From: JANQJD01 sp965601685
GTDB taxonomy: Bacteria > Pseudomonadota > Alphaproteobacteria > Rhodospirillales > Rhodospirillaceae
Direction of reading: 5' to 3'
Assembly: GCA_965601685.1 (NCBI GenBank)
Contig: CBFCWI010000001.1
Coordinates: 496,001 to 560,000, forward strand
DNA length: 64,000 nucleotides
The first letter of the stretch is position 1; the number at the start of each line of letters is the position of its first letter. Positions 35,548 to 45,517 of the stretch are shown here, in pieces. The position numbers were made by a program, and so were the translations under genes. A model generated the notes under the pieces. That model did not search any database. It was not told where the DNA came from and saw nothing but the letters and a program-made list of their open reading frames with translations.

Positions 35548-37980
35548 TCACACATCCAGATTCGCGACATTCATCGCATTAGTTTGAATAAAATCACGGC
35601 GCGGGTCCACGAGATCCCCCATCAGAATGGAGAAAACCTGTTCGGCATCTTCGCTATGCCTGACCTTGACTTGCAGCAGAGAGCGGACTTTGGGATCGAG
35701 AGTCGTGCCCCATAGCTGATTGGGATTCATTTCGCCTAGTCCCTTGTAGCGCTGTATTTGCACTCCCTTACGGCCCGCTTCCATCACTGCATTGGTCAAG
35801 GCCATAGGGCCACTGATTTTGGATTCCCAGCCGTCTCTCCCACGCAAAAGACCTGGCCTGGCGTAATGACGTTGTAGCTCCGCTGCCATATCATTGAGAG
35901 TCTGTGCCTCTGCCGTATGGATCAGCTGTGGCTCAATAGCATAGCTTTCTGCCACCCCTTGCAAAGTGCGACACAGAGTCAACCCGCTGTCAGCGACACG
36001 ACAGTCCCAGCCCCTTTCCAAGGGTGGCGCCAGGGCGTTGAACCGCTCCGCAGCTTTCAGGGTAGTAGTGTGTTTTGGATTATACAAGATATTGCTATCA
36101 AAGGCACCAGAAACTGCAAGTTGCTCTAGAATCCATACTGGCACGCGCCTACTCTGAATACTCAGAAAGCGGAGTAAGCTACCAATGACCAGACTGCGTT
36201 CCGTCAGTGCACGTAACCTGCACTCCTCCACCTGGGTGCCGTCATGCAAGAAGAGAACAGTCTCAGCAACTCCAGCATCGAGTAGATAAGACTCCATCAT
36301 ACGATCATCCTTCAAATACACTTCCGCATTGCCGCGCTTGGCTCTATACAGGGGCGGCTGTGCTATGTAAAGGTAACCTCGCTCAATAATCTGTGGCATC
36401 TGGCGAAAGAAGAATGTGAGCAGTAAGGTACGGATGTGGGAACCATCCACGTCAGCATCGGTCATGATGATAATTTTGTGATAGCGAATCTTGTCTATAT
36501 TAAAGTCGTTGTGACCAATGCCTGCGCCAAGCGCCGTGATCAAGGTTCCTATTTCTGCCGAAGATAGCATCCTGTCGAAACGCGCTCGTTCTACATTCAG
36601 AATCTTGCCTTTGAGGGGCAAGACGGCTTGGTTAGTACGGTCACGACCTTGTTTAGCCGAACCGCCAGCGGAATCGCCCTCGACGATGAATAGTTCAGCG
36701 AGCGCTGGATTTCGCTCCTGGCAATCGGCCAGTTTGCCTGGCAGGTTGGAGATTTCAAGCATACCCTTACGACGGGTTAGTTCACGAGCTCGGCGAGCCG
36801 CCTCACGGGCCGTGGCAGATTCTATCACCTTGCTGATAATCCGGCGGGCGTCGTTGGGATGCTCCTCGAACCAATGAGTCAGCTGCTCGCTCAGGACAGA
36901 CTCTACTATTGGTCGCACTTCTGATGACACAAGTTTATCTTTTGTCTGAGAGGCAAACCGCGGATTCTGCATCTTCACAGATAGAACGCTTGTGAGTCCT
37001 TCGCGTATATCTTCTCCTAAAAGTTGGACTCTTTCTTTCTTCAGCAAGTTGCTATCTGTAGCGTACTGGTTAATAGTGCGGGTTAGAGCAGCGCGGTAAC
37101 CAGCGAGATGGGTGCCGCCATCACGTTGTGGGATGTTATTGGCAAAGCATAGGCTGGTTTCATGATAGCTGGCTGTCCACTGTAAAGACGCCTCGACTAC
37201 GATCCTGTCCCGCTCGCCGGCAAGGATCAGAGGTGGGGTATGCAAAGGTGTCTTGGCCTGGTCAAGATAATCGACAAACGCCTGAATACCCCCTGCGTAG
37301 TGTAAATCTGTACTGATAGATTGACCAGAACGTGCATCTTCCAGGTGCAAGAGCACGCCGGGATTCAGGAACGCCAATTCCCGCAGACGGTGCTCGAGTG
37401 TATTCCAGTCATAGTTAGTACGGCAAAAAATAACAGGCGATGCCTTAAAAACTACTTCCGTCCCACTCCGCCGTTGGTCGCTTGGCACCTCTCCCTTTGC
37501 TAACAAGGGTGCATCAGGATTGCCGTTGCAGAATCGCATCCAATATTCGTAGCCGTCACGCCAGATACGTAACTCCAGCCACTCCGACAGAGCGTTCACA
37601 ACGGAGACGCCGACACCATGCAGACCACCGGACATCTTGTAGGAGTCCTGACCGAATTTGCCACCAGCGTGTAGGTGAGTCATAATGACCTGTGCTGCTG
37701 ACACGCCTTCCTCTTTGTGAAGGTCAACAGGGATGCCGCGACCATTGTCACGCACGGTTACAGAGCCATTGCCATTGAGTATGACCTCTATGTGATTGCA
37801 ATAGCCGGCCATAGCCTCATCAATAGCATTATCTACTACCTCATAGATCATGTGATGCAGGCCGGAGCCATCATCTGTATCTCCGATGTACATGCTAGGC
37901 CGCTTACGCACGGCATCCAAGCCCCTTAGCACTTTAATCGAAGTGGCGTCGTAAGCCTTTTCGCTGCTCTGACCGTTCAT
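35548..37980 (-). CDS. gyrB: DNA gyrase subunit B
   Basis: This 810-aa type IIA topoisomerase subunit introduces negative supercoils with GyrA. The GHKL ATPase domain has VRKRPSMYIGDT, EVVDNAIDEAMAGYC, DNGRGIPVDLH and SGGLHGVGVSVVNALS. The Toprim domain has EGDSAGGSAKQGRDR and the metal site DADVDGSHIRTLLLTFF. The C-terminal tail has RYKGLGEMNPNQLWGTTLDP. The start at 37980 (MNGQSSEKAYDATSIKVLRGLDAV) gives a normal length. It lies 15 nt behind the aatA stop, so the two are probably co-transcribed. Confidence 0.98.
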   Translation of the reverse strand: MNGQSSEKAYDATSIKVLRGLDAVRKRPSMYIGDTDDGSGLHHMIYEVVDNAIDEAMAGYCNHIEVILNGNGSVTVRDNGRGIPVDLHKEEGVSAAQVIMTHLHAGGKFGQDSYKMSGGLHGVGVSVVNALSEWLELRIWRDGYEYWMRFCNGNPDAPLLAKGEVPSDQRRSGTEVVFKASPVIFCRTNYDWNTLEHRLRELAFLNPGVLLHLEDARSGQSISTDLHYAGGIQAFVDYLDQAKTPLHTPPLILAGERDRIVVEASLQWTASYHETSLCFANNIPQRDGGTHLAGYRAALTRTINQYATDSNLLKKERVQLLGEDIREGLTSVLSVKMQNPRFASQTKDKLVSSEVRPIVESVLSEQLTHWFEEHPNDARRIISKVIESATAREAARRARELTRRKGMLEISNLPGKLADCQERNPALAELFIVEGDSAGGSAKQGRDRTNQAVLPLKGKILNVERARFDRMLSSAEIGTLITALGAGIGHNDFNIDKIRYHKIIIMTDADVDGSHIRTLLLTFFFRQMPQIIERGYLYIAQPPLYRAKRGNAEVYLKDDRMMESYLLDAGVAETVLFLHDGTQVEECRLRALTERSLVIGSLLRFLSIQSRRVPVWILEQLAVSGAFDSNILYNPKHTTTLKAAERFNALAPPLERGWDCRVADSGLTLCRTLQGVAESYAIEPQLIHTAEAQTLNDMAAELQRHYARPGLLRGRDGWESKISGPMALTNAVMEAGRKGVQIQRYKGLGEMNPNQLWGTTLDPKVRSLLQVKVRHSEDAEQVFSILMGDLVDPRRDFIQTNAMNVANLDV

Positions 37981-37995
37981 GCGTTAAGCTGCCAT

Positions 37996-39195
37996 TCATG
38001 TTAGGGTGGTGCAAAAGCGTCTAATGCGCTGGCAGGCTTCCTCCAAAGTAGCTAATGACGTTGCGTAGGAGATGCGGAAGTAGGGCGAGAGACCGAAGAC
38101 TGCCCCTTGAACCACAGCCACACCTTCCGTTTGCAGAAGAGCACTAACGAAATCGCTGTCATTCATGATTTGGAAGCCGCTAGGGGTCGTCTTGCCGATG
38201 CAGCCAGCACACGACGGATAGACGTAAAAAGCACCCATCGGTGTACGGCACGTGATACCCTGTGCCTCGTTTAACAGGGCGACCACCCGATCACGTCTCT
38301 GTCGAAAGTGCTCACGCCATCTGACCAGGAATTCCATTGGCCCATTCAGCGCTGCTACAGAAGCAGTCTGACTGATTGACGAGGTATGGGTAGTGCTTTG
38401 TGACTGAATCATATTCATGGCTTTGATCAAGGCCAGTGGACCACCAGCATAGCCCACCCGCCAACCAGTCATAGAGTAGGCTTTTGACAGTCCGTTGAGG
38501 GTCAGTGTACGGTTATGCAAGCGCGGTTCGACTTGAGCAATCGTCGCAAAAGTGGCCTCATATAGGATATGTTCATAGATATCATCCGTCAGAATCCATA
38601 CTTGTGGGTACCGTAACAGCACCTCAGCGAGGGCCCTCAGTTCGGTAGCTGTGTAGGCGCTGCCGGTTGGGTTAGAAGGCGAGTTCAGGAAAAGCCATTT
38701 ACTGCGCGATGTCAAGACAGCCTCTAGATCCTGCGGCTGCAACTTAAAGTCATGCTCCTCAGAACAAGAGATGATGACCGGCGTGCCGCCGGCTAGATGA
38801 ACAATATCCGGATAACTGACCCAATATGGTGCCGGAATGACGACCTCATCACCTGTATCTACTGTAGCTAGAGTAGCGTTGAAAATAATCTGTTTACCAC
38901 CACAGCCGACAGTAATCTGTTCAGGCGTATAGTCGAGATCGTTCTCTCGCCTAAATTTAGCACATATGGCTTTGCGCAAGGCAAGTGTGCCAGCGACAGC
39001 TGTATATTTTGTCTCCCCAGCGTCTATGGCGACCTTAGCCGCCATCTTGATGTGCTCTGGCGTGTCGAAATCTGGTTCGCCGGCCCCTAACCCGATGACG
39101 TCACGACCGGCCGCTTTCAGCTCAGCAGCTTTCTGGGTTATGACTATAGTCGGAGACGGCTTAATCGCAGCGAGGCGTGCGGCGAGAATAGACAT
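37996..39195 (-). CDS. aatA: Aspartate aminotransferase (class I)
   Basis: This 399-aa PLP aminotransferase of the I-gamma type interconverts aspartate/2-oxoglutarate and oxaloacetate/glutamate. The sequence has GLGAGEPDFDTPEHIK, KYTAVAGTLALRKAI, APYWVSYPD, NSPSNPTGSAYT, the PLP lysine in LNGLSKAYSMTGWRVGYAGG and RISYATSLATLEEACQRI. It starts MSILAARLAAIKPSPTI with an ATG at 39195. Related enzymes can also act on prephenate; that cannot be excluded. It is followed closely by gyrB. Confidence 0.94.
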   Translation of the reverse strand: MSILAARLAAIKPSPTIVITQKAAELKAAGRDVIGLGAGEPDFDTPEHIKMAAKVAIDAGETKYTAVAGTLALRKAICAKFRRENDLDYTPEQITVGCGGKQIIFNATLATVDTGDEVVIPAPYWVSYPDIVHLAGGTPVIISCSEEHDFKLQPQDLEAVLTSRSKWLFLNSPSNPTGSAYTATELRALAEVLLRYPQVWILTDDIYEHILYEATFATIAQVEPRLHNRTLTLNGLSKAYSMTGWRVGYAGGPLALIKAMNMIQSQSTTHTSSISQTASVAALNGPMEFLVRWREHFRQRRDRVVALLNEAQGITCRTPMGAFYVYPSCAGCIGKTTPSGFQIMNDSDFVSALLQTEGVAVVQGAVFGLSPYFRISYATSLATLEEACQRIRRFCTTLT

Positions 39196-39694
39196 GGTTT
39201 CCTTCGTATTCGTGGTGGCCGCTCTATAGCGGGGAATGCTCTTCCGGTCCCAGGGAAGATGACAGAAGGTTATGATTGCAACGCTGCTGACGCAAGAGGG
39301 ACAATCGATTCCTTACATGGATCTTTGTGTGAATTTTCACACGGCAATGGGCACCAGATCATTATTTTCCCTACAGGGCTCTGGTAGCATAATTCCAGCT
39401 GTCAGCACTAGTGCCATGGCTGAGGGATGTCCTGCAGTGATAAGATATGCAACTTTTACGTTCTGTAAACGCTTTAATAAGTAGATACATATATTATATG
39501 TACATCTTTTTTATGTATATAACACCGTCGTTATTTATAATAAATTGCAATACATATGCAAGTAGAGAAAGGAAACGTAAGAATGGTCGCCTCTCGAATG
39601 AGAGAACGAAGTGTGGTGCCAAGAGACCCTGCGTTGACGGCGGAAAACAGGCGCACTAGACTGCTGCGGCCTGTCAGGAAACAGGGACAAAGCG
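39196..39694. other. Divergent intergenic region between aatA and hrcA
   Basis: This 499-bp gap has a strongly AT-rich core (about 39430-39560) and several short frames in which no family is recognised. No CIRCE inverted repeat or clear heat-shock promoter was found by eye. The hrcA promoter presumably lies in its right half. Confidence 0.4.
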
Positions 39695-40750
39695 ATGACG
39701 GGTTTGCGCAACACGACGGTTGCCCAGCTCAGCGAGCGGTCGCGCGAGATCTTCCGTCGTATTGTCGATGCCTACGTGCGCACGGGCGACCCGATTGGCT
39801 CTCGTACCCTGGCGCGGCAATTTGGCATGGATCTCTCTCCGGCCACTATTCGGAATGTCATGGCCGATCTTGAAGAAGCTGGCTTGTTGCGGGCTCCGCA
39901 CAGTTCGGCCGGGCGGCTGCCGACCGAAGCTGGCCTGCGACTTTTTGTAGATGGGCTCTTGGAAGTGAGAGATCTGGCAGAGGAAGAACGCCGCTACATT
40001 GATACCCAATGCCAGGCAGCCGGCCGTAGTGTTGAGGATGTACTGGGCGAGGCGACAGCTGCCCTCTCTGGCTTGTCTCATTGCGTTGGCCTCATGATGG
40101 CACCCAAGCTGGAAAGCCCGCTTAAACACATCGAATTTATCAATCTGGGACCTGGTAGGGCATTGGTGATTCTCGTCAATGATAAAGGTCTGGTTGAAAA
40201 TCGGATTATAGACATACCTGATAAGGTGTCGACCACAGCGTTGATAGAGGCAACCAATTTTCTCAATGCCCGGATCACGGGTCTCACCTTAGAAGAAGTG
40301 CGCGAGACTATTTTAGTTGAGGTGGAGGATCAACGGTGCCAACTCGATGCCCTGACTAGCAGGGTAGTGGAAGCCGGCCTGGCCATCTGGAACAGCCGCA
40401 TCAGTGAGGGCGTGTTAATTGTGCGAGGGCAGTCCCACCTGTTAGAGGACGTTACGGCGCTCGATGATCTAGAACGTATTCGCACACTGTTTGAAATACT
40501 GGAGAACGGGGAACGGGTTTTGCGCCTTTTGGATCAGGCCCATAGAGCTGATGGCGTGCAAATCTTCATTGGTGCAGAGAACAAGTTGTTTCTGATGTCT
40601 GGTTGCTCTATAATCGTCGCCCCCTATAGGAATCGGGTAGAACAGATTATCGGCGCTATCGGTGTTGTTGGCCCGACTCGTATCAACTATGCTCGTATCA
40701 TTCCCATGGTGGATTATACAGCAAAGATGATCGGTCGTCTTATTGGATGA
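39695..40750 (+). CDS. hrcA: Heat-inducible transcription repressor HrcA
   Basis: This 351-aa repressor of chaperone genes binds CIRCE operators and is tuned by GroEL. The N-terminal winged-helix domain has IFRRIVDAYVRTGDPIGSRTLAR and LSPATIRNVMADLEEAGLLRAPHSSAGRLPTEAGLRLFVD. The C-terminal GAF-like part ends VVGPTRINYARIIPMVDYTAKMIGRLIG. It starts at the ATG at 39695 and is followed directly by grpE, the usual alphaproteobacterial pair. No CIRCE element was recognised in this window, so its operators must be elsewhere. Confidence 0.97.
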   Translation: MTGLRNTTVAQLSERSREIFRRIVDAYVRTGDPIGSRTLARQFGMDLSPATIRNVMADLEEAGLLRAPHSSAGRLPTEAGLRLFVDGLLEVRDLAEEERRYIDTQCQAAGRSVEDVLGEATAALSGLSHCVGLMMAPKLESPLKHIEFINLGPGRALVILVNDKGLVENRIIDIPDKVSTTALIEATNFLNARITGLTLEEVRETILVEVEDQRCQLDALTSRVVEAGLAIWNSRISEGVLIVRGQSHLLEDVTALDDLERIRTLFEILENGERVLRLLDQAHRADGVQIFIGAENKLFLMSGCSIIVAPYRNRVEQIIGAIGVVGPTRINYARIIPMVDYTAKMIGRLIG

Positions 40751-40804
40751 TGTTGATTGAGTGAATGTGAACAAAGCAGAACCACAGCTGCAGGACAACA
40801 ACTT

Positions 40805-41488
40805 ATGAATCGGAACGACGACAAAACCCACGCTCCTGAATCTTCTATCTTCGAAAATCAGAATATTGCCGAGCCACCGCTCTCAGCTCCGTCTGATCCT
40901 CAAAGAGTCCTGGCCACTCATGTTGCTGAACTGGAAGAGCAGCTTGCTACCCTACGCAACGACTATCTGCGTGCCCTGGCTGATTCCCAGAACGCTCAGG
41001 CACGTGCTGATCGCCGCATCGAGCAGAATACCAAGTATGCCGTTGCTAACTTTGTGAAGGATCTGATCACAGTCGCTGACAATCTAGGCAGAGCTCTGCA
41101 GCATGTCCCGTCGGAAGCCCGCAGCAACGATGACCTCTTGAATGGTCTCGCTACTGGAGTAGAGATGACAGAAAAAGCACTACTGACATTGATGGAACGT
41201 CACGGTCTCCACAGGCTTGATGCCCTCGACCAGCCGTTTGATCCCAATCTCCACCAAGCGGTGCAGGAAATTGAGAACAGAGCGGTTCCAAATGGGACTG
41301 TAGTGCAGGTGCTCCAAGACGGGTACAGCCTGTACGATCGGCTGGTGCGGCCAGCTATGGTAGTCGTATCGCGTGGTGGGCCTAAGCGACAGATGGCACA
41401 AGAACAACCTCTGGCACAGGATAGTGTTGCGGACCAGAGCTCCACCGGCAGCCACGCCGATAGTAATCTGGATTCCAGGGAGCTCTAG
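40805..41488 (+). CDS. grpE: Nucleotide exchange factor GrpE
   Basis: This 227-aa cochaperone releases ADP from DnaK. The ATG at 40805 (MNRNDDKTHAPESS) is chosen; an in-frame start at 40757 directly after hrcA is also possible. A disordered N-terminus and a long coiled coil (about residues 40-85, LEEQLATLRNDYLRALADSQNAQAR) lead to the GrpE core. The core has NFVKDLITVADNLGRAL, FDPNLHQAVQEIE and VVQVLQDGYSLYDRLVRPAMVVVSRG. The C-terminal tail after about residue 195 is Gln/Ser-rich and lineage-specific. It pairs with hrcA. Confidence 0.96.
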   Translation: MNRNDDKTHAPESSIFENQNIAEPPLSAPSDPQRVLATHVAELEEQLATLRNDYLRALADSQNAQARADRRIEQNTKYAVANFVKDLITVADNLGRALQHVPSEARSNDDLLNGLATGVEMTEKALLTLMERHGLHRLDALDQPFDPNLHQAVQEIENRAVPNGTVVQVLQDGYSLYDRLVRPAMVVVSRGGPKRQMAQEQPLAQDSVADQSSTGSHADSNLDSREL

Positions 41489-41520
41489 CTAGAGAGTGCA
41501 TGTATATGCAGTAGTTGTGC

Positions 41521-42336
41521 CTATTCTGACGCGCGCTTTTCTCGCGAGCAGCCTTCTGGGCAAGAGTCTGCCTCAGATGCTGCTTTTGTCGTGGGGGAGA
41601 GCATGCCGCGTACGCGTGCTAAGTCGTTCTGTGTATCCACCCCCAGAGGGGCTGAATCGATCAGGACAGCTGCTATACGTAGGCCATTTTCGAGGGCACG
41701 CAATTGCTCAAGTCGTTCGCGCGTTTCCAGCACACTAGGTTGCCAAGCAATGAATTGGGTCAGCGCTACGCGACGGTAGACGTAAAGGCCCACGTGATGA
41801 AACAGGGGACCAGGGCCGCTTGGGACGATCGCCCGGCTGAAGTAGAGGACCCGCGCGATCGCGCCTGCACCAGCAGTAGAGTCGAACCCGACAACGGCTT
41901 TCACTACATTGGGATCTGTGGCCGCGCGTGAGTCTGTGAGAGGGGCCACTAGCGTTACGATATCCATATCCATCGTCTGTGCAGTCAGCGCTGCCAGCGC
42001 TGACGTTAGGATCTGGCTTTCAAAGGCTGGCAAGTCCCCTTGCACATTGACTATGACATCATGAAACCCAGCTGGGTCAATCGCTTGCACCGCCTCGAAC
42101 ACCCTGTCTGATCCCGACGGATGATCTTGGCGCGTGAGCACTGCTGTGCCACCGACTGCCTGCACAGCTGCTGCAATGGACGGTTCGGCACAGGCTACGA
42201 CAACAGGCCCAACAGCAGCCTTCTTGGCTCGACGCCAGACATGCACAATCATGGGTTGTCCATGAATATCAACCAGGGGCTTGCCTGGCAGCCTGGTTGA
42301 GGCCATGCGGGTAGGAATCACGACAAGCGGTGTCAT
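41521..42336 (-). CDS. kdsB: 3-deoxy-manno-octulosonate cytidylyltransferase
   Basis: This 271-aa CMP-Kdo synthetase activates Kdo for lipid A/LPS inner-core synthesis. The N-terminal nucleotide-binding signature is VVIPTRMASTRLPGKPLVDIHGQPMIVHVWRRA, followed by VLTRQDHPSGSDRVFEAV and VNVQGDLPAF. ALYFSR-type residues read here as VLYFSRAIVPSG, and HHVGLYVYRR is present. The C-terminus has LEQLRALENGLRIAAVLI and VDTQNDLARVR. It is convergent with grpE. Its presence implies that the cell still makes Kdo-containing LPS. Confidence 0.95.
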   Translation of the reverse strand: MTPLVVIPTRMASTRLPGKPLVDIHGQPMIVHVWRRAKKAAVGPVVVACAEPSIAAAVQAVGGTAVLTRQDHPSGSDRVFEAVQAIDPAGFHDVIVNVQGDLPAFESQILTSALAALTAQTMDMDIVTLVAPLTDSRAATDPNVVKAVVGFDSTAGAGAIARVLYFSRAIVPSGPGPLFHHVGLYVYRRVALTQFIAWQPSVLETRERLEQLRALENGLRIAAVLIDSAPLGVDTQNDLARVRGMLSPTTKAASEADSCPEGCSREKRASE

Positions 42337-42433
42337 GCGATACTCCAGCAGATAGAGGAGTCATGTGCCATTCCATTCTATCGCAGATCCCCTCCTTGGC
42401 AACACTCTTGCCCTTGGGATGCAGGTGCTGCGG

Positions 42434-43246
42434 CTATGGGTATGCCGTTCTGTCCGATTGCAGCAACGCTTTAGGTGCTGCCGAATCGTAGCTCAGATCG
42501 TCCCTGATCATCTTATAGCGGCCGTTGCTAATTTCTGCTGCTCTGTGCTGCCGATACAAGGTGCGGAGTGAGACGTAATAGTCAAGCGAGGTACGTTCGA
42601 GATCATCTAGCATATCTAAATGGCGTTCAAGATGGTCTATACCGCTCACGCTCATCTTGCCGATACTAGCTGCAGTTGGAATGGTGGTGACTAAACTGAT
42701 TGGATCAAGGAAGCAATCTACCAGACGGCCAACCGCATCGCGCGCGTTGGACGGCCCGAATAGCGGCAGAACAATATAGGGTCCCTCCCTCACGTTCCAA
42801 ACTGCTAAGGTCTGCCCCATGTCCTCATCATGATGAGGAATGTTTAGACCAGCCAATGCGACGTCACCGACACCGAAAAAGCCAAGGGCCGTATTGGTAG
42901 CGAACCGAGCTGCAGTTTCTCCCGCCCGCTTGAATTCACCTTGCAGCATATCGTGGATGAAAACAAGCGGTTCTCTCCAATTAGTGAGAAAATTATGTAT
43001 CATATCTCGTAATAGATGTGGTACGGCACGATAGCCACGTGCGGCTGGTTTGAAAACCATAGTGTTGACACCACGGTTTACATGAAACACTACGCGATTA
43101 GTCGGCTCGGCCGGATCATTGGCCTGTTGGTATTCAACTACTGCGTCCGGATCATGGACAGATGGGACCCCGGCACATCCCGCTATGAGATCGGTCAGCA
43201 GAAGAATCACAATGTAGAAGCTCAAGAGCTTCCAGGTCCGCTTCAC
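42434..43246 (-). CDS. mlaA: MlaA (VacJ) family lipoprotein
   Basis: This 270-aa outer-membrane lipoprotein works in retrograde phospholipid transport that keeps outer-membrane lipid asymmetry. The signal peptide ends in a lipobox LIAGC, with the lipidated Cys at about residue 24. MlaA motifs are DPAEPTNRVVFHVNRGVNTMVFKPAARGYR, NFLTNWREPLVFIHDMLQG, GFFGVGDVA, DMGQTLAVWNVREGPYIVLPLFGPSNARDAVG and LDPISL. The rest of the Mla transport system is not in this window. Confidence 0.95.
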   Translation of the reverse strand: MKRTWKLLSFYIVILLLTDLIAGCAGVPSVHDPDAVVEYQQANDPAEPTNRVVFHVNRGVNTMVFKPAARGYRAVPHLLRDMIHNFLTNWREPLVFIHDMLQGEFKRAGETAARFATNTALGFFGVGDVALAGLNIPHHDEDMGQTLAVWNVREGPYIVLPLFGPSNARDAVGRLVDCFLDPISLVTTIPTAASIGKMSVSGIDHLERHLDMLDDLERTSLDYYVSLRTLYRQHRAAEISNGRYKMIRDDLSYDSAAPKALLQSDRTAYP

Positions 43247-43460
43247 CGTTGTGGGTCCATCTGAACTATGAACCTATACTAACTATACGAACGTGCGGTA
43301 AATGAAGGGTTTATATCATAGACTTTTGGAGAAAAGCCAGAGACACGGGTAACCGGTTTTTCACAGGGACAGTGCGGAGAGACCGAACGACAATTTTATA
43401 TTGTATTAATACATGTTCCAGAGAGATATAGAAGTCCCATAGAGAGAAAAGAATAAGTAT

Positions 43461-44753
43461 ATGGTTTATTATGAACTCAAGATAAAAGGAATACATGTGA
43501 TAGACAGTGAAGTATTGAAAGAAGAAATATCTACTGTTAAAAAACCATTATCAGTAGATATTTCTCGCTATACTGATAAATACTTTGTGCGGACTCGTGC
43601 AGTAGTCGAACGCTTTGGGGATTGCCGTGTGACATACGCCGTCTTTATGCGCCGACAGGTCCTGTATGCAGGGCGTCCAGCCATAATGTGGCTGGAAACT
43701 GTGTGCCGCACACGTGGGGTCACGGTTGATGTTGAAACACCTTTCACAGAAGGAGATTTGGTTGGGGCCAATGAGGTCATGCTGCACATGACTGGGTCTT
43801 TTGCGGCCCTTGTCGAGCTAGAAACTATTCTGCTGCAGAAACTGGGGGCGGCCTGTGTAGCCGCTTACAATGCTTTTGCCATGGCATCGACACTGCCGCA
43901 GGTGGCTTTCTGGGCTATGGATGCCCGCCATTGTGCCGGCACCGAGATGGCAGAGCTGATGGCCTATGCAGCTGCAGTCGGATCGACTGCAGCTAAGCAA
44001 CGGGCAGGCGCTGTTGGCTTCCTCGCTAACACAAACGATGCCACCGCATACTATTTTGGCCAGTCTGTTGGAAGAGGGACCATGCCACATGCTTTGATTG
44101 GTTATGCTGGTTCGACTATACGGGCTGCAGAGATGTTCCACGCAACCTTCCCTAACGATGATCTCACAGTGTTAATAGATTATTTCGGGCGCGAAATTAC
44201 GGATTCTCTCGCAGTAGCTCAATGCTTTCCAGACCTGGTAGCAGCAGGCCGGCTCTCTGTGCGAATGGATACTCCTCAGAGTCGTTTCATCGAAGGCCTA
44301 GATTACGAACGTTCTTGCACTGTGTTAAGGAATCATGCACCAGCTGTCCTGTACAGAGACTGGGTTGAGGATGAATTACATCACTTGATTGGTCCCGGCG
44401 TATCAGCTGCGGCGTTATGGTGCTTACGCGAAGCACTAGATAATGCCGGCTTCTCAGCGGTGCGCTTAGTTGCTTCTTCAGGTTTCTCGCTTCAGAAGTG
44501 CCGCCTGATGGCTCAGGCAGAAGTGCCGCTAGATGTCATCGGTACGGGCTCATACTTACCCGAAAGCTGGCCGGAAACTTATGCGACTGCTGACATTATC
44601 GCCTATGATGGTCAGCCGTGTGTTAAACTCGGCCGTGAGCATCTCTTGCAATCAGGAGGTTTTCTACAACAGGAAATGGCGCCGCATGATCTGGCGTCTC
44701 AGAGAGGACAAGCCCCCTTTCCACGCTCGGAACCACCCGAAGAGAGTCCATGA
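43461..44753 (+). CDS. pncB: Nicotinate phosphoribosyltransferase-like protein
   Basis: This 430-aa NAPRTase-family enzyme makes nicotinate mononucleotide for NAD salvage. Family-like segments are SVDISRYTDKYFVRTR near the N-terminus and ETILLQKLG. A middle stretch has MAYAAAVGSTAAKQRAGAVGFLANTNDATAYYFG and GTMPHALIGYAGST. IDYFGREITDSLAVAQ and a C-terminal DVIGTGSYLPE follow. The ATG at 43461 has only a weak upstream site and the first 30 residues are atypical, so a later start is possible. The last 30 residues are low-complexity. It lies between divergent mlaA and a convergent regulator gene. Confidence 0.83.
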   Translation: MVYYELKIKGIHVIDSEVLKEEISTVKKPLSVDISRYTDKYFVRTRAVVERFGDCRVTYAVFMRRQVLYAGRPAIMWLETVCRTRGVTVDVETPFTEGDLVGANEVMLHMTGSFAALVELETILLQKLGAACVAAYNAFAMASTLPQVAFWAMDARHCAGTEMAELMAYAAAVGSTAAKQRAGAVGFLANTNDATAYYFGQSVGRGTMPHALIGYAGSTIRAAEMFHATFPNDDLTVLIDYFGREITDSLAVAQCFPDLVAAGRLSVRMDTPQSRFIEGLDYERSCTVLRNHAPAVLYRDWVEDELHHLIGPGVSAAALWCLREALDNAGFSAVRLVASSGFSLQKCRLMAQAEVPLDVIGTGSYLPESWPETYATADIIAYDGQPCVKLGREHLLQSGGFLQQEMAPHDLASQRGQAPFPRSEPPEESP

Positions 44754-44812
44754 ACTCGGCAAGACGGGTCTCTCACCACTGACAAAGGCGACACGCAGGC
44801 GGTCCCTCTCCT

Positions 44813-45517
44813 CTATATTTTCGAAGCGGCCCGCACCTGTCTGACTCCTGGAAGAGAGGTTAGCCCCAGCTGTGAGGCCGCTACCACTGCCCGGGTCCGA
44901 TTGTTTACCTTTAATGCTTTCAGGATAGCGGTCACGTGCAGCTTGACAGTACCTTCCGACAAGTCAAGCAGACGTGCGATCTCCTTGTTAGATTTCCCTT
45001 CGCCTACTAGGGTCAGCACTTCTCTTTGGCGAGACGTCAAGAGAACATGGGGAGTGCTCCTGATATTGTCGTCCATGTCTCCCTCTCCGCCGGCACGGCC
45101 ACTGGATTGCTGAGCGAGGCTCTGATCGAGGAGAGCGGGTGGTAGGTAAACGCCTCCTGACAAGACTAAACGCAGCGCCCCTAGCATTAGCTTACTGTTT
45201 GACGACTTGGGAATAAAACCGGATGCCCCCAGTTTCACAGCCTCCATCACGAGAGGCTGATCCTCGGATGCAGAGAGGATCACCACAGGCACACCCAGCA
45301 GATGTTCACGCAGTGCGACCAAGCCTTCCTGCCATGTCATCCCAGGCATAGCAAGGTCAAGCAGGACAACATGTAAGTTGGCCTCGTGACGGGACTTCTC
45401 AAGCGCCTCAGGGAAGTTGGCGGCCTCGACGATCTGCATGCTGGCATCAAGCTGTTGAAGAACAAATCGCAAGCCTTCTCGAAACAAATCATGATCATCT
45501 GCAATTAGGATTTTCAA
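44813..45517 (-). CDS. LuxR/NarL-family response regulator, orphan
   Basis: This 234-aa two-component regulator has an N-terminal receiver domain with the acidic pair DDHD and phospho-acceptor Asp54 (VVLLDLAMPGM). The switch residues lie at ILSASED and SGFIPKSS. A C-terminal NarL-type HTH has LTSRQREVLTLVGEGKSNKEIARLLDLSEGTVKLHVTAILKALKV. A linker of about 25 residues with Gln, Ser and Gly separates them. No histidine kinase gene is nearby, so partner and signal are unknown. A LuxR-type regulator with an intact Asp is expected to be phosphorylated. Confidence 0.9.
   Translation of the reverse strand: MKILIADDHDLFREGLRFVLQQLDASMQIVEAANFPEALEKSRHEANLHVVLLDLAMPGMTWQEGLVALREHLLGVPVVILSASEDQPLVMEAVKLGASGFIPKSSNSKLMLGALRLVLSGGVYLPPALLDQSLAQQSSGRAGGEGDMDDNIRSTPHVLLTSRQREVLTLVGEGKSNKEIARLLDLSEGTVKLHVTAILKALKVNNRTRAVVAASQLGLTSLPGVRQVRAASKI

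Noticed and set aside
39196..39694. A CIRCE operator or heat-shock promoter in front of hrcA
   Set aside because: No TTAGCACTC-N9-GAGTGCTAA-like inverted repeat was found; a partly symmetric sequence near 39402-39425 does not match.
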